Source of the DNA: Vespula vulgaris
Lineage: Eukaryota; Arthropoda; Insecta; Hymenoptera; Vespidae
Assembly: GCF_905475345.1 (NCBI RefSeq)
Contig: NC_066592.1
Location: 5,153,001-5,217,000, forward strand
Direction of reading: 5' to 3'
Length of the DNA stretch: 64,000 nt
This document shows positions 63,973 through 64,000 of the stretch, in pieces. Under the pieces are notes generated by a model that saw only the letters and a list, made by a program, of their open reading frames with translations, searched no databases and was not told where the DNA came from. How positions within the stretch are numbered: position 1 is the first letter of the stretch; each line of letters starts with the position of its first letter. The translations under genes and the position numbers were made by a program.

Positions 63973-64000
63973 GGAAGATATATATACAGATGTATAATAC

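Larger units (their letters stand above)
53680..64000. other. Long non-coding stretch at the right side
   Basis: No recognisable gene. Holds AT-rich sequence (54240-55450), pyrimidine and purine tracts, (AAAT)n at 56537-56575, (TTTTC)n at 56780-56815, a unique block 57170-57390, (CCTCGT)n at 57967-58027, a 61-codon frame 58855-59040, the tandem repeat 59720-60220, the hairpin cluster 60276-60409, (TA)n at 61211-61268, trinucleotide arrays near 62.3-62.6 kb and a unique block 63480-63720. Confidence 0.5.

Noticed and set aside
1..64000. tRNA genes, rRNA and CRISPR arrays
   Set aside because: I looked for B-box-like GGTTCRANNC words in tRNA context and for regularly spaced repeats with unique spacers. 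Only scattered words and simple microsatellites were found.

Overview
This 64 kb window looks like nuclear DNA from an insect, most likely a hymenopteran. It is AT-rich but full of CpG-containing words, crowded with microsatellites, and the genes that can be read have many exons with short AT-rich introns. There is no operon-like structure, no bacterial or viral gene set, and no rRNA, tRNA or CRISPR array that I could recognise. The species assignment is inference.

All convincing genes lie on the minus strand between about 15.9 and 28.1 kb. From right to left they are: (1) a large gene (28,127 to 22,011) whose spliced product would be about 1,405 aa. I do not recognise the family. It starts with an N-myristoylation-type MGNNGS motif and contains charged and Ser-rich regions, a poly-Gln run, an SGDSGISGD-type segment, an acidic tract and a coiled coil. 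(2) MSH5, the meiotic MutS homologue (20,714 to 17,190). I could reconstruct twelve coding exons, giving about 850 aa with intact Walker A and B motifs. (3) A short first coding exon (15,970 to 15,904) whose peptide ends in the INIKRTDG signature of the kinesin-13 (KIF2/KLP10A) N-terminus. The rest of that gene is not visible and must lie beyond the left edge if the call is right. A CpG-dense, GA-repeat-rich stretch (about 15.97 to 17.1 kb) between MSH5 and this exon is the probable kinesin-13 promoter.

The left 15.9 kb is presumably the first intron of the kinesin-13 gene. It holds microsatellites, two copies of a palindromic TA-flanked MITE-like element, and a strong inverted repeat. The right 36 kb (28.1 to 64 kb) has no recognisable protein gene. 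It is either a long 5' intron or upstream region of the large gene, or intergenic DNA. There, blocks of ordinary complexity alternate with (GA)n, (CTT)n, (AT)n, (GTAG)n and trinucleotide arrays. The non-repetitive parts contain three sets of degenerate tandem units (about 47.0-47.4, 54.8-55.25 and 59.7-60.2 kb), three pairs of dispersed short duplications, and a cluster of hairpins at about 60.3 kb.

The three genes are arranged head to tail. MSH5 acts in meiotic crossing over and kinesin-13 in microtubule depolymerisation at spindles. The large gene cannot be given a function from sequence alone. Nothing indicates that they form a dedicated system; the arrangement looks like ordinary eukaryotic gene order.
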